Positions 61,798 through 64,000 of a stretch of DNA of 64,000 nucleotides are shown in pieces. Source of the stretch: Salinigranum salinum (GTDB taxonomy: Archaea > Halobacteriota > Halobacteria > Halobacteriales > Haloferacaceae); the NCBI RefSeq assembly GCF_009176545.1, contig NZ_VTOJ01000002.1, positions 1,550,001 through 1,614,000 on the forward strand, given 5' to 3'. The translations under genes were made by a program, and so were the position numbers. The first letter of the stretch is position 1. Each line of letters opens with the position of its first letter. The notes under the pieces were generated by a model. That model was not told the DNA's origin. It saw only the letters and a list, made by a program, of their open reading frames with translations, and made no database searches.

Positions 61798-64000
61798 TTA
61801 CGTGCCGAAGTCGTCGACCAGATGCTCGGCCGCGCGCAGACAGACGGCCCACATCGTCAGCGTCGGGTTGATGCCCGGACAGTTCGGGAACACCGCGCCG
61901 CTGTACACGTAGAGGCCCGGCGTGTCGTGAACCTCCAGTTCGGGACCGACGACGGACTCCTCGGGATCCGTGCCCATGCGGCAGCCACCCAGATCGTGAC
62001 TACTGCCGACGCCGGTGAACGCCGGCCCGCCCCAGGTCTCCGTCGCCCCCATCTCCTCGAGGATCTCGACGATCTGCTCGCGGAAGAACTCGTGGAGCCT
62101 GCGCTCGTTCTCGCGCAGGTCGTACGTGATCCGCAGCACGGGCATCCCCTCGCCACTCTCGTCGACGTGTTCCGGATCCAGTTCGATGTAGTTCGTCGCG
62201 TACGGGAGGTTCGTCGACTGGAGTCGCACGGCCGCCCAGTGGTTCCACTCGCGCAGGTGGTCTTTGTACTCCCGGCCCCAGCGTGGGACGTCCGCCGGCA
62301 GCGACTCCTGGCTGATCTCGATCGGCAGGTACTGGGGCTCGGCACTCAGGGTGGCGCCGCCGACGAAGCCGTGTTCGACCGAGTCGAACTCGTCGGAGAG
62401 GTAGTCGTCGAGGATCACGCTCTGGGCGGCGGGTCCGGTGTGGCGGTTCCACACCTCGTCCGGCACGTAGCCGCTCACGTCGGAGAACATCTTCGTCATG
62501 AAGTGGTTGCCGACCTGTCCGGTGTTGTTGCCGAGGCCGTCGGGGTGGTGTTCGTCCGTCGAGGTCAAAAGCAGCCGGACGTTCTCGAAGGTGTATGAGC
62601 AGAGGACGACGGCCTTCGCGTCCTGTCGGCGTCGCGTCCCGTTCGCGTCGACGTACTCGACGCCGCAGGCGTCGCCGTCCTCGTCGGTGAGGATCTCCAC
62701 GACTCTGCAGTGCGTCCGCAGGTCGAAGTTCCCGGTTTCGAGCGCCCGGGGGACGTGGGTCTGCCCTGGGTGCCACTTGGCGTCGTTGAACGGACCGAAC
62801 CCGTTGTTCCACGCGGTGTAGGTCGTCGCCGCTCGGCCATCGTACGGTTCGCTGTTCACGCCGACCGGGACCGGGAAGGGGGTGAGTCCCATCTCCTCGG
62901 TGACCTCTTTGAACGCCTCGCCGATCTTGTGAGGCCGGAGCGGGGGGTTCGGGAGCGGTTCGCTCCGCTCGACGTACGGGTTGTCGTCGCCGCCCGAGAC
63001 GCCGATCTCCTGCTCGGCGCGGGTGTAGTACGGTTCGAGGTCCTCGTAACTCAGCGGCCAGTCCGCGAGCGTGCAGTCGTCCGGCAGGACGTCCTCGCCC
63101 CAGCGTTCCTCGACGTACGAGCGCTCGCGGAAGTGGTGTGGGTGGAAACGCCGGAGCCACGCCCCGTAGTGGATGACCGAACCGCCGACGCTGTTCATCA
63201 TCCGACCGAGCGAGAACGACGCATCCCGGGTGTCTTCATCCTCGTCCCGGCGCCACCGGGGCGTCTCGGCGTCGAACTTCTTGCCCATATCGGCACGACA
63301 GTAGTACGACGAACCGAGTTCGTCCGGCAGGAAGTCGCCCTCGGTCCGGTACGGCCCTGCCTCGTACGCGACGACGTCGAGGCCGGCCTCCGCGAGGATG
63401 GGTGCGACCATCCCACCCATCGCGCCGACCCCGACCATCGCGACGTCGGCCTCGTCGGCCGGCGGCTTCCCGCCGGCCTGTGGGTCGAACCCCTCGATGT
63501 CCGGCGGGCCACCGCCGCCCGCGTCGTCGGGGTCGTAGCCGAGGTCGGCCATCGACTGGTACTCGCCGCCCTTGGTCACGGGTTCGTCCGAGAGGTTCTC
63601 CGCCGCGGAGTTCTCCAGGGAGACGCCCGGATGGCCCAGCACCTTCCAACCCTTCTTCTCCCGGTTCCCGCCGTACGCCGGGTCGGCGAACAGCCCCTCG
63701 GTCAGATGCTGGTGGAGCAGATCGAAGAACGTCTCCTGCGGCGGCGTGTGGAAGTCGTCGAGCTCGCCCGCCTCGAGGCGAGCGATCAGACTGTCCTGCT
63801 GCTCGGGCGGACAGTCCGCGAACGGAACGCCGTACGTCTCCGTCGCGTTCCGGTCCAGCGCGTCGAGTCCGAGGCGGTAGGCGCGCTGTTGCTCGGCGTA
63901 CGCGTCGTTGAGTGCGCGATCGACGTACCGGGTGGCACCGATCTCCGTCGCACCGGGGTCCTCGTCGGCCGGGAACATCCGCTCGAACAGCGCGGATACC
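61798..64000 (-). CDS. gluconate-dehydrogenase-subunit-3/GMC oxidoreductase fusion (5' end missing)
   Basis: Partial: the gene enters from beyond base 64000; about 734 residues are visible, with codons before the first visible ATG (63978) reading VSALFER, so it is not the start. Residues to about 120 form a gluconate 2-dehydrogenase subunit-3 domain (PADEDPGATEIG, EGLFADPAYGGNREKKGWKVLGHPG). After a Gly/Pro linker comes the GMC flavin domain: VGVGAMGGMVAPILAEAG, GSVIHYGAWLRRFH, and the C-terminal GSSHDLGGCRMG and NCPGINPTLTMWAVC. It oxidises sugars or sugar acids and passes electrons on. In bacteria the two parts are separate subunits. Confidence 0.87.
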   Translation of the reverse strand, partial: VSALFERMFPADEDPGATEIGATRYVDRALNDAYAEQQRAYRLGLDALDRNATETYGVPFADCPPEQQDSLIARLEAGELDDFHTPPQETFFDLLHQHLTEGLFADPAYGGNREKKGWKVLGHPGVSLENSAAENLSDEPVTKGGEYQSMADLGYDPDDAGGGGPPDIEGFDPQAGGKPPADEADVAMVGVGAMGGMVAPILAEAGLDVVAYEAGPYRTEGDFLPDELGSSYYCRADMGKKFDAETPRWRRDEDEDTRDASFSLGRMMNSVGGSVIHYGAWLRRFHPHHFRERSYVEERWGEDVLPDDCTLADWPLSYEDLEPYYTRAEQEIGVSGGDDNPYVERSEPLPNPPLRPHKIGEAFKEVTEEMGLTPFPVPVGVNSEPYDGRAATTYTAWNNGFGPFNDAKWHPGQTHVPRALETGNFDLRTHCRVVEILTDEDGDACGVEYVDANGTRRRQDAKAVVLCSYTFENVRLLLTSTDEHHPDGLGNNTGQVGNHFMTKMFSDVSGYVPDEVWNRHTGPAAQSVILDDYLSDEFDSVEHGFVGGATLSAEPQYLPIEISQESLPADVPRWGREYKDHLREWNHWAAVRLQSTNLPYATNYIELDPEHVDESGEGMPVLRITYDLRENERRLHEFFREQIVEILEEMGATETWGGPAFTGVGSSHDLGGCRMGTDPEESVVGPELEVHDTPGLYVYSGAVFPNCPGINPTLTMWAVCLRAAEHLVDDFGT

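Overview
The window is a GC-rich (roughly two-thirds G+C), gene-dense stretch of archaeal chromosome from a halophilic euryarchaeon (class Halobacteria). Evidence: strongly acidic proteins; archaeal information-processing genes (L39e, L31e, aIF6, LX/L18Ae, prefoldin alpha, SRP54, FtsY, aIF1A, Rio1, a Dim2/Krr1-type KH protein, thermosome, archaeal TyrRS, ThpR, RNase Z); haloarchaeal families (CetZ, DUF7344-HalOD1 pair, DUF460, DUF424); Tat-type lipoprotein signals; and many genes whose only upstream signal is a TATA-like box about 25-30 nt before the start codon. I do not assign a genus.

Layout. 1-5.3 kb: 5' end of sufU, an F420/NADP reductase-family gene, an aminotransferase, an MscS-type channel, a DoxX pair and sufS. 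5.3-10.5 kb: ring-cleaving dioxygenase, DUF457-type membrane hydrolase, DUF424-TPR pair, thpR, SRPBCC, LOG family. 10.5-11.5 kb: about 1 kb without a convincing gene. 11.5-14.7 kb: translation and secretion cluster rpl39e-rpl31e-tif6-rplX-pfdA-ftsY. 14.9-19.2 kb: proteasome-like protein, DoxX, LysE exporter, small membrane protein, then srp54. 19.2-30 kb: membrane proteins, a split MgtE-like pair, small regulators, a repeat protein interrupted by an in-frame TGA, the DUF7344-HalOD1 pair, a nucleoside-recognition membrane protein and two beta-propeller lipoproteins. 30-35 kb: CsaA-like protein, gamma-carbonic-anhydrase fold, a large secreted choice-of-anchor I protein, UPF0201-UPF0200 pair, YccF, tRNA-Arg(TCT).

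35.0-35.8 kb is a small accessory patch: repeated copies of the tRNA 3' end followed by an AT-rich orphan gene. 35.9-44.4 kb returns to core genes (thermosome, NAD(P)HX epimerase, KH protein, Rio1, DHH phosphoesterase, aIF1A), interrupted by a patatin fused to two SnoaL-like domains. 44.7-48.1 kb: two adjacent CetZ genes and an overlapping membrane-protein gene. 48.2-54.2 kb: tyrS, a DUF460 RuvC-like protein, an HxlR regulator, rnz, DUF6544. 55-64 kb: a catabolic region (amidohydrolase, truncated enolase-superfamily gene, UxuA-like protein, VOC protein, sugar O-acetyltransferase, GH88/105 hydrolase, enoyl-CoA hydratase, and a gluconate-dehydrogenase-subunit-3/GMC fusion that runs off the end), probably for pectin- or uronate-derived sugars.

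Most worth a second look: the tRNA-Arg 3'-end repeat array with its AT-rich cargo gene, the patatin-SnoaL-SnoaL fusion inside a conserved core cluster, the tandem CetZ/membrane-protein operon, the in-frame TGA that splits a repeat protein, and the single-chain fusion of a small dehydrogenase subunit to its GMC catalytic subunit.
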